A stretch of 64,000 nt of DNA from an uncultured bacterium (GTDB lineage Bacteria > Bacillota_I > Bacilli_A > RFN20 > CAG-826). The DNA is taken from positions 1-64,000 of the forward strand of contig CASDXP010000003.1 of assembly GCA_949285455.1 (NCBI GenBank), given 5' to 3'. The position numbers and the translations under genes were made by a program. The notes below the pieces were generated by a model. The model was not told where the DNA came from and searched no databases. It worked only from the letters and a program-made list of their open reading frames with translations. Of the stretch, positions 1 to 8,482 are shown one piece after another. Each line of letters opens with the position of its first letter. Within the stretch, counting starts at the first letter, position 1.

Positions 1-120
1 CAAAGAAATGACAAGGTAAATGCAACACATTTCTTAAAATGATAGAAAAGGACTAATAATTATTTTTCGTTGCAATGAGTTTGTCACCTAACAAAAATTG
101 TATTTATAAATAAATAGCCT

Positions 121-846
121 TTAGAGGACGTATAGATAGATACTTAAAAAATGCAAGATGATACCTACTAAAATGAAGAAATGAAAAACTGTGTGCCACC
201 ATAAAGATTGATGTTTACCGACACCATATAGAGCCGCTCCGATGAAAAAAGACACTCCGCCAAAGGCAAGAAATAAAAATCCATTTAAGCCTAGAGCTTG
301 ATAAATTCCCGTGACATTTAAAATAATTGCACCCCCACCGACGAGATACATGACCATCGAAAGAATTTCAAATTTAACCATGTTGATACTAGAAAAAGTC
401 ACGCCGATGATAAGGCATGTATAACTGATGGCGAAGATGAGATAGCCACTCCACCAAGTATTTGGAATGTTCCATAACAAGGCTTCATGTTCGATCATCC
501 CTACCAAACAAAATGGAGCGTAACTCCCCGCCACTAAAAGATAGATCATCGCATGGTCGATAATGCGCATAACTTTTTTACCTTTGTTTTTCTTAAGCGC
601 GTGATAGACGCAAGAAATAGTCATGCAGACGATGATCGAAACACTATAAAAAATAGAAGTGATAGTTTTGACGATGTACATCGTATCGTAACTAATAGAA
701 GAAACGTAAGGATAAACACCATTAATTTTCAATAAAGATAAGATGAGGACGACGATACCAAAAATAGCCCCGAGACCGTGGCTGATAGAATTCCATAATT
801 CCTGCGCTAAGGTGTAATTTGCGTGTTCAAGTTTGGCTAATTTCAT
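121..846 (-). CDS. Hemolysin III family (PAQR/YqfA-like) membrane protein
   Basis: This is a 241-residue protein with about seven hydrophobic segments and almost no soluble part, the usual size of the bacterial hemolysin III branch of the PAQR family. The family's conserved polar residues are visible: an SHG motif with His23, YH at 81-82, the DH pair at 97-98 and two histidines near the C-terminus (His218, His222). In the family these form a metal-binding, hydrolase-like site in the membrane. The biochemical role in bacteria is unsettled and the hemolysin name is historical. The ATG is preceded by no clear ribosome binding site. The gene stands alone, downstream of the M6 protease gene. Confidence 0.85.
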   Translation of the reverse strand: MKLAKLEHANYTLAQELWNSISHGLGAIFGIVVLILSLLKINGVYPYVSSISYDTMYIVKTITSIFYSVSIIVCMTISCVYHALKKNKGKKVMRIIDHAMIYLLVAGSYAPFCLVGMIEHEALLWNIPNTWWSGYLIFAISYTCLIIGVTFSSINMVKFEILSMVMYLVGGGAIILNVTGIYQALGLNGFLFLAFGGVSFFIGAALYGVGKHQSLWWHTVFHFFILVGIILHFLSIYLYVL

Positions 847-895
847 GCCATAAACTTTATAAGTTTTTTAACTAAGATACAAGCAAAATAACAAC

Positions 896-2449
896 TTATT
901 TTGTCGAGATTTTTATCGTCGCGTCAAAATTATTAATATCTTCGATAGAAATTGTAAAATTAAGAGCACTTCCATCGTAAAATGTAAAATCGTCATAAGT
1001 CGTAAGACCAAAATTATCGCCTTCTAAAAATAACGATGAATTATCAAATGTCCCGCCACCATTTAAGAAACGATTAGATTCGCTATGTTCTAAAAGTAAA
1101 TAGAAGGGATGAGTGGAAGAATTGTTATCGTACATCAAATCGAGCCAATAAGCATTATCGTTAGGCACGTAAGTGTCATCTAAAGCATGGAGTAAATTCA
1201 TCGAACCTGCTCCGGTGACATGATAATAGGCTAAAGTCGCATCGACGTGATAAATTTTAATGCCAGGAAGTCTAGGCATCGAAGCTGTTTCAACTTCCCC
1301 TTCCGGATTAGTGAAAGAAATGTAAGAAGAAGGATAATTAAATCCCGTCGGAGCGTAATATTCAATTAAAAGATATTCATCGAACATCGAACCATTCCAA
1401 CCACGCGGATGAGGAATTAAGATGACATCACCGCTTTGACTTAAAGGACGAATGGTAATGCTCGCTTCACCAGTGACGACGTAAGGTCTCGTCCAGTTCA
1501 ATAAAATTTTTGTTAAAGCACTATGATCACCAATAGAATAATCCATCATCTCAAGTCTTCCTGTCGGAGTAGTTTTACCATCCTTCGTGTTGTAATAATC
1601 AGGTAGTCCAAAAAGATGGCCTGTCTCATGTACGAGGACATGCGTATCAGTATAACCAATATTTTCATTCAATTGAAAATAACTGGTCCAAGAAAAATTT
1701 CCTATCAAATCGCCACTATTTTGGAAAGTTGTAAAAGCCCAGAAGACTGAATCATCATCTTGTCTAGGATCGATGACATCCGCAGAATAAATTAAATATA
1801 ATGCGTCGACTCTTCCATCGTTATCTTGATCGAAATAGGCTTTATTTTGAGGATACGTCGCAAAATAATCTTCTACTGCTTCTTTAGCGACATTATATGT
1901 TTCAGCGCGTGAAGAACTCTTCAATTGTTCGTACGTTTTAGAAGGTGTGAAGGCATCCGCGACTTTACCAGTCAAAGAAAATTTACCATAACTTGTCCGA
2001 TTATAAAAACTTGCGACGCTTTCCCAGCTCGTCGCTTTGCTCTCACCAAAAAAGGCATTTTCTAAATTCGTTTTAACCTTAGCGGGTTTTATTCCCGCTT
2101 CGCTAAAAGATGCATCTTTGAAATTGATGGGAATCACTAACATCGTACGCGATTGGTCGTTTTCGTTCGTACTAATTAATGAACTACGCCAATACGCACT
2201 AGTGCGTGTACGAAACATTTCGTCATAAGTCGTAATTTCTTTCCAAGATTTACTACGACAATCATAATAAGGGAGAGACTTATAACTCGCTGGTTTATAA
2301 TAACCTTCGCCCACTACTTCTTCATAATTATCTTCATCGAAATATAGACGGACGTAAGGAACAAATCTTTCCATTCCTAAAAATTGACAACCGCTAGAAG
2401 CGATGAATAATAAAGATAAAGAAAGGAAACCAAGACGAGAATATTTCAT
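896..2449 (-). CDS. M6-like zinc metalloprotease lipoprotein
   Basis: The 517-residue protein begins with a lipoprotein signal peptide ending in ASSGC, so Cys21 should be lipidated and the protein held on the outer face of the membrane. The zinc motif HETGHLFGLPDYY (His274, Glu275, His278, Asp284) is the M6/immune-inhibitor-A type HExxHxxGxxD. An EF-hand-like loop DQDNDGRVD lies at 207-215. I infer an extracellular peptidase; the substrate cannot be read. The start lies 6 bp after the stop of the LRR lipoprotein gene upstream and has no good ribosome binding site, so translation is probably coupled to that gene. A paralogue lies at 6597-8309. Confidence 0.85.
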   Translation of the reverse strand: MKYSRLGFLSLSLLFIASSGCQFLGMERFVPYVRLYFDEDNYEEVVGEGYYKPASYKSLPYYDCRSKSWKEITTYDEMFRTRTSAYWRSSLISTNENDQSRTMLVIPINFKDASFSEAGIKPAKVKTNLENAFFGESKATSWESVASFYNRTSYGKFSLTGKVADAFTPSKTYEQLKSSSRAETYNVAKEAVEDYFATYPQNKAYFDQDNDGRVDALYLIYSADVIDPRQDDDSVFWAFTTFQNSGDLIGNFSWTSYFQLNENIGYTDTHVLVHETGHLFGLPDYYNTKDGKTTPTGRLEMMDYSIGDHSALTKILLNWTRPYVVTGEASITIRPLSQSGDVILIPHPRGWNGSMFDEYLLIEYYAPTGFNYPSSYISFTNPEGEVETASMPRLPGIKIYHVDATLAYYHVTGAGSMNLLHALDDTYVPNDNAYWLDLMYDNNSSTHPFYLLLEHSESNRFLNGGGTFDNSSLFLEGDNFGLTTYDDFTFYDGSALNFTISIEDINNFDATIKISTK

Positions 2450-2454
2450 ATTTA

Positions 2455-3909
2455 TTAAGCGCTAAAGGTCACGTTCGCAAGACAATTCATTCGCCAATCA
2501 GCACTCCAATTTTCGCTCTGAGATTCTAAGCAATTGAAAGTGAGATTGACGCTACTTGTTAGACCGCTAAAGGCATAACCACCAACGTAACTTGGTGAAG
2601 CAAAAGTTAAAGAAGTTACATCCGTCAAATTGGCGAACGCATACGCACCAATTTTTTCTACAGTTAAAGCACTTAAATCTAAGGAGACAAGTTTAGAATC
2701 ATAGAAAGCATATTCCCCAATTTCTTTTAAAGTAGAAGGAAGCGTAATTTCTTTAATGTTAGATGAAGCGAAAGCTGAAGAAGGAATTTCTTCAATATTT
2801 AATGCACTTAAATCCACTTCTTCGATAGCGGAGCCATAAAAAGCATATTCTTCCATCGTTTGAAGGCTAGACGCTAAAGAAGTTAAATCGAGACTAGTCT
2901 TACCAGCTGGAACAGCGATAAGAGTCGTTAAATCTTTGTTTAAAAGAACGCCATCTACGACAGCAAAATGTTCATTTTCTTCATCGATAGTAAAAGCTTC
3001 CAAAGCCTCCAAATTTAAGAAAGCAGTCGAAGCAATATTTAATAGATTTGCGTTCAAAGTAATAGAACTTAAAGCATCGTTATTAGCGAAAGCATAATCG
3101 CCGATAGAACCTAAAGCCGTAGGCAAGGCCACACTTAATAAGGCGTTACAATTGTAGAAAGCATATGCACCGATAGTTTGAATGTTCGGAGCAAAATTAA
3201 TTTGCGTTAAAGAAGAACAATTGTAGAAGCTACGCGCTCCAATGCTCACTAACATCGTGTTCGTATTAAAATTGATTAAATTTGTAAGAGATGAGCAATT
3301 GTAGAAAGCCGCTTCGCCTATCTCGATAATTGCATCACTAAAAGTAAAACTCCTCAGCGACGTACAACCAGAGAAAGCATTCGCAGGAATAGAAGTAAAA
3401 TATAAGCCAGCTTCTTGGTCGATGACGAAGGGATAGACAAATTCTTCTAAGGAAGTGCAATTGAGGAAAGCACCATCACCAATAGTGATGGAGGAATTTG
3501 AAGCAAAATTAATTTCGCTTAAAGCACTACAATTCGCGAAAGCATTCATCTCGATATTACGTAAAGAAGCAGGTAAAGTAATCGATTGGATCGAAGAAGC
3601 AGTAAAAGCATCGCTCATAATGTCGATGACCCCTTCTTCCACTATGACATTTTTAACTGCATCATTACCTTCTAAACAAAAAGTTTCAATCGTCGTGACA
3701 GGATGAAGACCATTCGTACCATCATCGTATTCACCAGCGATCGTAATCGTTTCATCATCCCCACCATAAGCGGTGAAAGAATACGTTTGTAAATCTGCGT
3801 TATAAGTATAGTTAAATTCGCTACCGACGACTGTCTCTTCTTCCTGACCACAGCCACTTAGTAGAGCGATACTTAGTAATGGAATTAAGATTAATTTTTT
3901 TGCTTTCAT
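2455..3909 (-). CDS. BspA-type leucine-rich repeat lipoprotein
   Basis: The protein is about 484 residues long. I place the start at the ATG at 3909, because an AGGTG ribosome binding site sits just upstream and the signal peptide begins there (MKAKKL, ending LLSGC, lipidated Cys20). The rest is a run of roughly 23-residue leucine-rich repeats of the BspA/LRR_5 kind, recognisable by recurring phrases such as AFYNCSSLT, IGAYAF and LPSTLKEIGEYAF. Such surface proteins usually bind host or microbial surfaces or glycans. It is co-directional with the M6 protease gene 6 bp downstream, so the two probably form a surface adhesion/proteolysis pair. The partner is unknown. Confidence 0.85.
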   Translation of the reverse strand: MKAKKLILIPLLSIALLSGCGQEEETVVGSEFNYTYNADLQTYSFTAYGGDDETITIAGEYDDGTNGLHPVTTIETFCLEGNDAVKNVIVEEGVIDIMSDAFTASSIQSITLPASLRNIEMNAFANCSALSEINFASNSSITIGDGAFLNCTSLEEFVYPFVIDQEAGLYFTSIPANAFSGCTSLRSFTFSDAIIEIGEAAFYNCSSLTNLINFNTNTMLVSIGARSFYNCSSLTQINFAPNIQTIGAYAFYNCNALLSVALPTALGSIGDYAFANNDALSSITLNANLLNIASTAFLNLEALEAFTIDEENEHFAVVDGVLLNKDLTTLIAVPAGKTSLDLTSLASSLQTMEEYAFYGSAIEEVDLSALNIEEIPSSAFASSNIKEITLPSTLKEIGEYAFYDSKLVSLDLSALTVEKIGAYAFANLTDVTSLTFASPSYVGGYAFSGLTSSVNLTFNCLESQSENWSADWRMNCLANVTFSA

Positions 3910-3937
3910 AATTTTCACCTGCCAACGTAATAATAAT

Positions 3938-3965
3938 ATAATATACACTTAAGTTTAATTATCAA
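3938..3965 (-). promoter_or_regulatory. Probable promoter of the LRR lipoprotein gene
   Basis: Read on the minus strand, TTGATA (3960-3965) and TATTAT (3938-3943) are separated by 16 bp. They lie about 30 bp upstream of the start at 3909. This is a sigma-A-like match found by eye in AT-rich DNA, so it is only moderately convincing. Confidence 0.45.
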
Positions 3966-4033
3966 TTAAATTTTAAATTGCCATCGAGAAAATAAGATGC
4001 GATAAAAATAATCAAATCTTTTTTAAAGAAAAA

Positions 4034-5335
4034 TTATTCTTCTTCTTTTTCTACTTTTTGGCAGATAATCTTTTTCACCGTGTGGTGTTTACCTAAGGCG
4101 AGAACTTTCATCTTCACATCTTGGAACATGACTTCGTCACCCCTATTTGCGAATTTATCATCCAATAGTTCGATGATGAAACCACCGATGGTGACATATT
4201 CAGTATCAAGTTCTTCATAATCGATATCAAATAAAGTGCAGAAATCTTCTAAATTCATCCCTCCATCGACGATGTAACTGCCATCATTTCTTTCGATGTA
4301 AGGTTCATCTTTATCATCCGTTTCATCCCAAATCTCACCGACGATTTCTTCGATGATATCTTCCCTTGTAATTAAACCTTCGGTTCCACCATATTCATCT
4401 AAGATAATAGCGATATGTTCATGCTCTTTTTTAAAATAATTTAAGACATCATTTATTTCTGTCGTACGTGGGAAAAATTGAATATCTTCGATGACGTCGC
4501 TAATATCGTTCGTTCGTCCTTCTAATTTGAGACGAATCAACGCTTTAGAGCGAACGTATCCGATGATGTTGTCAATCGTTTCATCGTAGACTGGAATTCT
4601 TGAATAATTGAAAGTTTTTGGACTCGCTAAAATATCATCTAAACTATCGTTTTTATCGATTGCGTAAATTTTCGCGCGTGGGGTCATAATTTCATAAGTT
4701 TCCGTCGAGGCATAATCGACTGTTCCCCTTAGAAGTTCAGCTTTATCTTCATCGATGAGCCCTTCTTCTTCCCCTTCATCGATCATTTCATGCAATTCTT
4801 CATCGCTTATTTTAATATCTTTAACATTCTTGGTAACTGGATAAGTGACTAAACTTCCAAAACCACCCACTAAGAAAGTGATAGGAATGGTGACGTAATA
4901 ACAAATCGTAATAAGTGCACTATAGAAATTTGCGAACTTATAGTTATAAATTTTACCGATAGATTTCGCGATAATTTCACCGACCGTAATTTTTAAAACT
5001 AAGACAATCAAAGAAGCGGCGAGACCAAAAGTATTCGTGATTTTTGGATCATAAATCCCCATAAATTCCGTCGCTAATAAGACACCGCACATCGTTGCAA
5101 TCGTATCTAATGCCGCATTGATCGTATCGTTAAATAATAAGATGGTGGAGATAGTTTTATCGTAATTTCTCGTCAACTTTTCCGCTCTTTTTAAGCTGCT
5201 AGAAGGATGAGTGTTAAGCCTTCTTAAAATACGTTCGTGAGAGACGCTACCATAAGCCATATCCGCACTCGAATAGATGAAGGATAAGAAAAGTAAGACA
5301 AAGATTAAAGCAATGTAAACCCAAAAGATAGCCAT
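4034..5335 (-). CDS. CNNM (DUF21)/CBS-pair/CorC_HlyC membrane protein
   Basis: This 433-residue protein has the layout of the CNNM/CorC (formerly hemolysin TlyC) family. An N-terminal DUF21 membrane domain with about four helices (1-150) is followed by two CBS domains (about 205-330), then a C-terminal CorC_HlyC domain that begins near the NDGSYIVDGGMNLED stretch. Family members take part in magnesium or cobalt export and resistance. The ATG at 5335 follows the stop of the sister gene by 4 bp, with a GGGGTG ribosome binding site overlapping that gene's end, so the two are in one operon and may form a heterodimer. The metal specificity is not evident from sequence. Confidence 0.85.
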   Translation of the reverse strand: MAIFWVYIALIFVLLFLSFIYSSADMAYGSVSHERILRRLNTHPSSSLKRAEKLTRNYDKTISTILLFNDTINAALDTIATMCGVLLATEFMGIYDPKITNTFGLAASLIVLVLKITVGEIIAKSIGKIYNYKFANFYSALITICYYVTIPITFLVGGFGSLVTYPVTKNVKDIKISDEELHEMIDEGEEEGLIDEDKAELLRGTVDYASTETYEIMTPRAKIYAIDKNDSLDDILASPKTFNYSRIPVYDETIDNIIGYVRSKALIRLKLEGRTNDISDVIEDIQFFPRTTEINDVLNYFKKEHEHIAIILDEYGGTEGLITREDIIEEIVGEIWDETDDKDEPYIERNDGSYIVDGGMNLEDFCTLFDIDYEELDTEYVTIGGFIIELLDDKFANRGDEVMFQDVKMKVLALGKHHTVKKIICQKVEKEEE

Positions 5336-5339
5336 CGTC

Positions 5340-6467
5340 TTACTTCACCCCTTTCTTCATTTGATAAATTGATTCGAGATGGGAAGTTTCCCCTACTAAT
5401 TCATCTAAAATATCTTCCATCGTCACCATACCTAGCAATTTATCGTTTTCATCTTTAACTAGGCCAATGTGCAATTTTTCTTCATTTAATTTATCGAAAA
5501 TTTCATTCACTTTCGCATCTTTAGAAAAATAGATAGGTGGAAGAAGAATGGAACGAATATCGAGATGAGGATCTTCATTATATTCTTTAAAATAAGTGTT
5601 AACGCTTAAGATACCGATGATGTCATCTTTATTTTCATCGTAGATAGGAAAACGAGAAAATTTAGAAGACATGATGAGACTATTAAGTGTCGTGTTCGTC
5701 AAATCGTTAATGTCGAAAGAGACGATTTTTTCTTTTGGAGTTAATACTTGTTCAACTTTAATTTGATCGAAGATGAACGCTCTATCGAACATTTTCATCT
5801 CTTCCGGCTTAAATAATTGTTCTTCTTCATTATTGACATTTTCATCCGTGACAGCTTCGTCAGCCTTTTCGATAAAATCTTCTTTCGTAAGCATATTATC
5901 GTCTTTGATTTTAAACATCTTGTGAACGAGTTTTAAAATACCTTTAAATAAGATGATGATAGGAAAAAGAATGATTGAGAAAATGAAATCGGGCCAGGCT
6001 AAGATGTAAACCATCTTATTTGGAATAGCTTTCGATAAGATTTTTGGACATGTATCAGCGATGATATAGACCGCGAAAGCGACGACGACTGTCGAAAGGA
6101 CGACTTCGATCGATTCCCCCCACCCATTCGCATTACAAATGTTGTAGAACAAAATAGCGGAGATGGTCGAAATTAAAGTTTGGACGATATTGTTACCGAC
6201 GAGAACGCTCACTAAAGTCGATTCAAATTTTTCCGTGAGGCGAACGATTATTTTAGGAGTAATTTTACCTTCGTCAGCTAAAACTTTAAAATGATATTTA
6301 TTACAATTGGAGAAAGCGTTCTCAGAAGCAGAAAAAAGTGCTGAGAATACTAAAAGGATGGCAATCAAAAGCCAAGAAGCCCAAAAGGGCATACCGAAAG
6401 CGCCTAGCAATTCGTTGCTACTCAGCGGATCTGTAGTGCTATCGGAAACTAAACTTAACAAATTCAT
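5340..6467 (-). CDS. CNNM (DUF21)/CBS-pair membrane protein, shorter paralogue
   Basis: The 375-residue protein has a DUF21 membrane domain (helices between about 30 and 175) and two CBS motifs (about 230-365). It ends with a short tail and lacks the C-terminal CorC_HlyC domain present in its neighbour at 4034-5335. The phrase SASENAFSNCN near residue 47 matches the start of DUF21. Together the two genes look like a paralogous pair acting in divalent cation homeostasis. The ATG at 6467 has no ribosome binding site and lies only 10 bp after a strong -10 box, so the mRNA is probably almost leaderless. An internal ATG at 6392 also lacks a ribosome binding site. Confidence 0.8.
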   Translation of the reverse strand: MNLLSLVSDSTTDPLSSNELLGAFGMPFWASWLLIAILLVFSALFSASENAFSNCNKYHFKVLADEGKITPKIIVRLTEKFESTLVSVLVGNNIVQTLISTISAILFYNICNANGWGESIEVVLSTVVVAFAVYIIADTCPKILSKAIPNKMVYILAWPDFIFSIILFPIIILFKGILKLVHKMFKIKDDNMLTKEDFIEKADEAVTDENVNNEEEQLFKPEEMKMFDRAFIFDQIKVEQVLTPKEKIVSFDINDLTNTTLNSLIMSSKFSRFPIYDENKDDIIGILSVNTYFKEYNEDPHLDIRSILLPPIYFSKDAKVNEIFDKLNEEKLHIGLVKDENDKLLGMVTMEDILDELVGETSHLESIYQMKKGVK

Positions 6468-6477
6468 AGCGGGGTTA

Positions 6478-6507
6478 ATTATATATAAACAAAAACTTGA
6501 TTGTCAA
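6478..6507 (-). promoter_or_regulatory. Strong promoter of the CNNM pair, giving a near-leaderless mRNA
   Basis: On the minus strand a perfect TTGACA (6502-6507) and a perfect TATAAT (6478-6483) are 18 bp apart. The start codon at 6467 comes 10 bp after the -10 box, so transcription should begin about 4 nt before the ATG and leave no room for a ribosome binding site. Confidence 0.7.
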
Positions 6508-6543
6508 TAGATTCCGCTACTTCATCTTTATTCATTCTTCAAT

Positions 6544-6577
6544 AAAAAAGCCCTAGACTTCCATCTAGAGCTCTTAA
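6544..6577 (-). terminator. Rho-independent terminator after the second M6 protease gene
   Basis: On the minus strand a 9-bp stem (AGCTCTAGA pairing with TCTAGGGCT, one G-U pair) with a short loop is followed by six T residues. It lies 20 bp past the stop of the gene at 6597 and separates that gene from the CNNM promoter. Confidence 0.8.
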
Positions 6578-6596
6578 AATTTAATTTTGAATATAA

Positions 6597-8309
6597 TTAT
6601 TCAGCGTAGGCGAAGGTGATGGTAGCGACACCATCTTCGATCGCATCAATTGTGAAGGTCCAACCAAATGGGTCTTCGCTATTCATCGTGAAATCTTTAA
6701 ACGTTCTTACGCCGAAACTATCACCAGCTTTGAATAACGTATCATTATTTGCGTGTCCACCAGTGATGAACGTATTTTGACCGCTAGATTCAAGTAAGTG
6801 AATGAGTTTAAATTCTGAATTAGCAGCGCTTCTAGAAGCGGTATTAGACGCCACAATTTGTGTACGTTGACGATCACCCATCGATAAGGCAGTCGCGTAA
6901 CGTGAGAATTCATAAGAACTAGAAGTATCATTATATGAGAATAATCCAAATCTTGAATCGATATGATAAACTTTGACACCGACATCCGTATAAAGAAGAG
7001 GATAGATACCATTTAATGATTCAGTTGAATCGACAGCGTTCAATCCATCTGGTGTGTAAAGTTCAAGTAAGATATATTCATCAAGTGGAGTGTTACGATA
7101 TTCTAATCCACGTGCTTTTACTAAAAGAGCAACGCCATCTTTACCACTTTGCATCGCATTTAATGTATAAGTACCAGGCTTATCGACGACTGTTGGAGTA
7201 ATCCATTGTGAAAGCATCTTGGAATAAGCATTATGATCACCTAAGTTATGATCCATCATATCGAGCCAGCCAGCCGCGTACCAGTCCTTTTGATCGTAAG
7301 TATAATAATCTTCGTACGCGCATAATGCGTGACCGTGCTCATGGATGACAGTATGAGTATCTAATCTTACATCATCCCTAGCGATAATTTGTGAAAGTTG
7401 ATTTGCTTCCGCAGAATCTTTCCAAGAGAGACCAACGAAAGTGTGATCATCATTGTAATAACCTTCGTAATATAGTTGATCCCAACTCATCCAAACGAAA
7501 CGATATCTTTGTGGAGCATAACGACTTGGTAAACCATCGTAAGCTTCGCTCGCACCAGTTTCAAGCCATGGAGATTGATAGAAATCACTATGGGTGAAAG
7601 CCCAGAATGTTTCTTGGTAAGCGCTAGAAACATTACCGCTCATGTTAGGATAAGAATGGCAAGAATAAATCATCGAAATACAATCGATGTAACCATCTTG
7701 GTTCTTATCATATTTCATCGCCCATTTATAACCTTCTTCGGTAATGTAACCATAATCGGTAATACCAGTTTTTTGACGATAGAAGTCACGAAGAATTCTA
7801 AATGGAGCAGAACCACCTTGACCATTGTTATAATCATCTTCGAAAATTTTTGCAAGTTCATCGACGGTTAAGCCACAGTTCCACCACGAATCATTGACTT
7901 CGCCGACAACTTTCATTTGCCCGTAACTTGATTTTTCATAATAAGAGGCAAGCGATTCAGTGAGAGCAGGATTGGTTTCAGGATCGCCAAAGAATGCTTG
8001 TTCGATTTGTTGTAGTTGATAATCTGCACCGCCAGGAAGTTCGCTCGCTGGAGCGTCGACAAATTCAACAGGTAAGACGAAAACCGCCACTTCACCAATC
8101 GTCGCTGGATCCCCGGAAATATAAGTAGTCGTATAAGTTTCAAGACCATCCGCATTGATGAAGAAATCTTTCGAACTACGATAATTACTAGCAATGTTCA
8201 AATCATTGTATGTGATACCTTTTTCAGTGGGATCATTTCCCGGATCACAAGCGACAAGTAACATCGCAACAAGGGATAAAGCAAGTGTTGCGTAACGTAA
8301 TTTTGCCAT
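6597..8309 (-). CDS. M6-like metalloprotease lipoprotein, divergent zinc motif
   Basis: The 570-residue lipoprotein has a signal peptide ending LLVAC (lipidated Cys21). It is a paralogue of the protein at 896-2449: both have the FFG and SSYG phrases, an EF-hand-like loop (DKNQDGYID, 201-209) and an HExxH motif. Here the motif reads HEHGHALCAYED (His323, Glu324, His327, Asp334), so the usual glycine after the second histidine is Cys330. The zinc-binding His and Glu remain, so activity is plausible. It has its own promoter and terminator and is transcribed alone. The substrate is unknown; an extracellular proteolytic role is inferred from the family. Confidence 0.82.
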   Translation of the reverse strand: MAKLRYATLALSLVAMLLVACDPGNDPTEKGITYNDLNIASNYRSSKDFFINADGLETYTTTYISGDPATIGEVAVFVLPVEFVDAPASELPGGADYQLQQIEQAFFGDPETNPALTESLASYYEKSSYGQMKVVGEVNDSWWNCGLTVDELAKIFEDDYNNGQGGSAPFRILRDFYRQKTGITDYGYITEEGYKWAMKYDKNQDGYIDCISMIYSCHSYPNMSGNVSSAYQETFWAFTHSDFYQSPWLETGASEAYDGLPSRYAPQRYRFVWMSWDQLYYEGYYNDDHTFVGLSWKDSAEANQLSQIIARDDVRLDTHTVIHEHGHALCAYEDYYTYDQKDWYAAGWLDMMDHNLGDHNAYSKMLSQWITPTVVDKPGTYTLNAMQSGKDGVALLVKARGLEYRNTPLDEYILLELYTPDGLNAVDSTESLNGIYPLLYTDVGVKVYHIDSRFGLFSYNDTSSSYEFSRYATALSMGDRQRTQIVASNTASRSAANSEFKLIHLLESSGQNTFITGGHANNDTLFKAGDSFGVRTFKDFTMNSEDPFGWTFTIDAIEDGVATITFAYAE

Positions 8310-8342
8310 ATGTTTTCTCCTTTCAAATTTAAAATTTGACTT

Positions 8343-8359
8343 ATATCTATTTTAGATAT
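8343..8359. promoter_or_regulatory. Inverted repeat in the leader of the second M6 protease gene
   Basis: ATATCTA and TAGATAT form a perfect 7-bp inverted repeat with a 3-bp centre, just downstream of the -10 box at 8366-8371 and so close to the predicted transcription start. It could be an operator or an mRNA hairpin. Confidence 0.35.
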
Positions 8360-8365
8360 GCATCT

Positions 8366-8393
8366 ATTATATTCATGAGATAAAAAGTGTCAA
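8366..8393 (-). promoter_or_regulatory. Promoter of the second M6 protease gene
   Basis: On the minus strand TTGACA (8388-8393) and TATAAT (8366-8371) are both perfect and 16 bp apart. The ATG at 8309 follows after about 50 nt with a GGAG ribosome binding site. Confidence 0.75.
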
Positions 8394-8423
8394 ATAAAAT
8401 ATATTAATAAAAGTAATTATAAT

Positions 8424-8449
8424 TAAAAAGCCTACATAAAGTAGGCTTA
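8424..8449 (-). terminator. Terminator of the rpoBC operon
   Basis: On the minus strand the stem AAGCCTAC/GTAGGCTT with a 4-nt loop is followed by a run of T. It lies about 35 bp beyond the rpoC stop codon. Confidence 0.85.
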
Positions 8450-8482
8450 ATAAGTGATATTAACTAATTTTTTAAGAAAGTC

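Noticed and set aside
553-735. Plus-strand open frames opposite hemolysin III and many ribosomal genes
   Set aside because: They are antisense shadows of well-supported genes, without ribosome binding sites or recognisable domains.
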